From Methylocystis sp. MJC1 (GTDB lineage: Bacteria; Pseudomonadota; Alphaproteobacteria; Rhizobiales; Beijerinckiaceae), in contig NZ_CP107558.1 in NCBI RefSeq assembly GCF_026427715.1, forward strand, positions 2,207,001-2,271,000: 64,000 nt of DNA. The letters are read 5' to 3'. This document shows, in pieces, positions 63,571 through 64,000 of this stretch. The position numbers and the translations under genes were made by a program. Within the stretch, counting starts at the first letter, position 1; each line of letters opens with the position of its first letter. Below the pieces are notes generated by a model. That model was given only the letters and a program-made list of their open reading frames with translations, ran no database searches and was not told the origin of the DNA.

Positions 63571-64000
63571 TCACGCCGCTTCCCGCAAAACGCCCGCATT
63601 CAGCAGCGGCTCGATGAGATGCGCCGCTATGTGTCGGACCACCGGCGCGACAACGCCGTCGCCCGTCAGATGATAAGCCTCGTTATACTTCTGCGGCAGC
63701 ACATAATCATCCGGCAGACCCATCAGCCGCGCCGTCTCTCGCGCCGACATCAGCCGCGAGCGCACCAAGCCCTTCTCGACCACCAGCACGAATTGGCGGC
63801 TCGAGCCGCCGGCCGGCGTGCGCAGACAGCCGGCGACGTCATCGAAACGCGCTTCGGCCCGCTGGATTTTGGCGCCGTTCTCGTAGCGCGTGCGGCGGTA
63901 GAGCGTGCCGACGATTTTGCGGCCGGCAAGTCTCACCTCCTCCACTTTCGCAAGATTGGCCTTGCTCATCATGCCGATCAGACGCCGCGTCTCTTCCGGC
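63571..64000 (-). CDS. DNA (cytosine-5) methyltransferase, C-terminal part (partial)
   Basis: The frame is open to the right edge of the window (PEETRRLIGMMSKANL... upstream of the first internal Met). 143 residues are visible. They hold the end of the target-recognition region (RFDDVAGCLRTPAGGSSRQF, motif IX-like), RLMGLPDDYVLP and motif X (TGDGVVAPVVRHIAAHLIEPLL). The catalytic PC motif would lie outside the window. vsr follows 87 bp downstream, so this is a Dcm-Vsr-type pair, either host or restriction-modification derived. Confidence 0.9.
   Translation of the reverse strand, partial: PEETRRLIGMMSKANLAKVEEVRLAGRKIVGTLYRRTRYENGAKIQRAEARFDDVAGCLRTPAGGSSRQFVLVVEKGLVRSRLMSARETARLMGLPDDYVLPQKYNEAYHLTGDGVVAPVVRHIAAHLIEPLLNAGVLREAA

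Overview
The window is GC-rich chromosomal DNA from a nitrogen-fixing alphaproteobacterium (Hyphomicrobiales/Rhizobiales type). NifA carries the alphaproteobacterial oxygen-sensing cysteine pattern, NifE has the rhizobial-type C-terminal extension, FixABCX is present, and the intergenic repeats and housekeeping genes (rplS, leuC, gltA, gltX) fit this group. Gene content and order recall type II methanotrophs such as Methylocystis or Methylosinus, but no methane-oxidation gene lies in the window, so the genus is an inference.

Layout. 1-1315: end of a type II secretion operon (GspL-, GspM- and GspC/N-like). 1493-9265: a signalling block with a hybrid histidine kinase, a TadG-like protein, a receiver fused to a degenerate kinase, an EAL protein, a Zn-peptidase and a GGDEF protein. 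9326-15234: leuC, an Rsm22-type methyltransferase, a VOC protein, a repeat-filled kilobase, rplS, a phasin-like gene and dodecin. 15320-45596: a nearly uninterrupted nitrogen-fixation island of about 30 kb. 45798-47678: two unrecognised accessory genes with repeats. 47811-64000: ycjX, gltA, gltX, an L,D-transpeptidase-like protein, an esterase-like protein, a large MscS-type channel, the EF-P lysylation genes (epmB, epmA, efp), two unknown genes, vsr and the end of a cytosine methyltransferase.

The nif island has three transcription blocks and one small divergent unit. nifA (-) diverges from nifB-fdxN-hesB-TPR-LRV/FeS-nifZ-nifZ-nifT-DUF6129-DegT-like-fdx-unknown-SIR2-like-fdx (+), which ends at a strong terminator. 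A pseudo-receiver/truncated-haemoglobin pair (-) diverges from nifHDK-nifEN-nifX-DUF269-CCE_0567-fdxB-nifQ (+). A third block holds hesB-nifUSV-cysE-nifW-fixABCX-fdx-fdx. Exact -24/-12 (sigma-54) promoters precede nifB, nifH and hesB-nifU. Each has a perfect TGT-N10-ACA NifA site upstream, and near-consensus promoters face nifA and the pseudo-receiver gene. Together the genes encode nitrogenase, FeMo-cofactor assembly (B, E, N, X, Q, V), Fe-S supply (U, S, CysE, IscA-like), maturation factors (W, Z, T) and electron delivery (FixABCX plus several ferredoxins).

The least explained part is the accessory section of the nifB operon and the divergent pair beside nifH. By eye, three proteins there keep the fold signature of an enzyme or signalling family but lack its key catalytic residues: a DegT-family aminotransferase homologue without the PLP lysine, a SIR2-like protein without the catalytic His/Asn, and a receiver domain without the phosphoacceptor Asp. 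This looks like a NifA-controlled set of non-catalytic nitrogenase accessory proteins and is the best candidate here for something undescribed.
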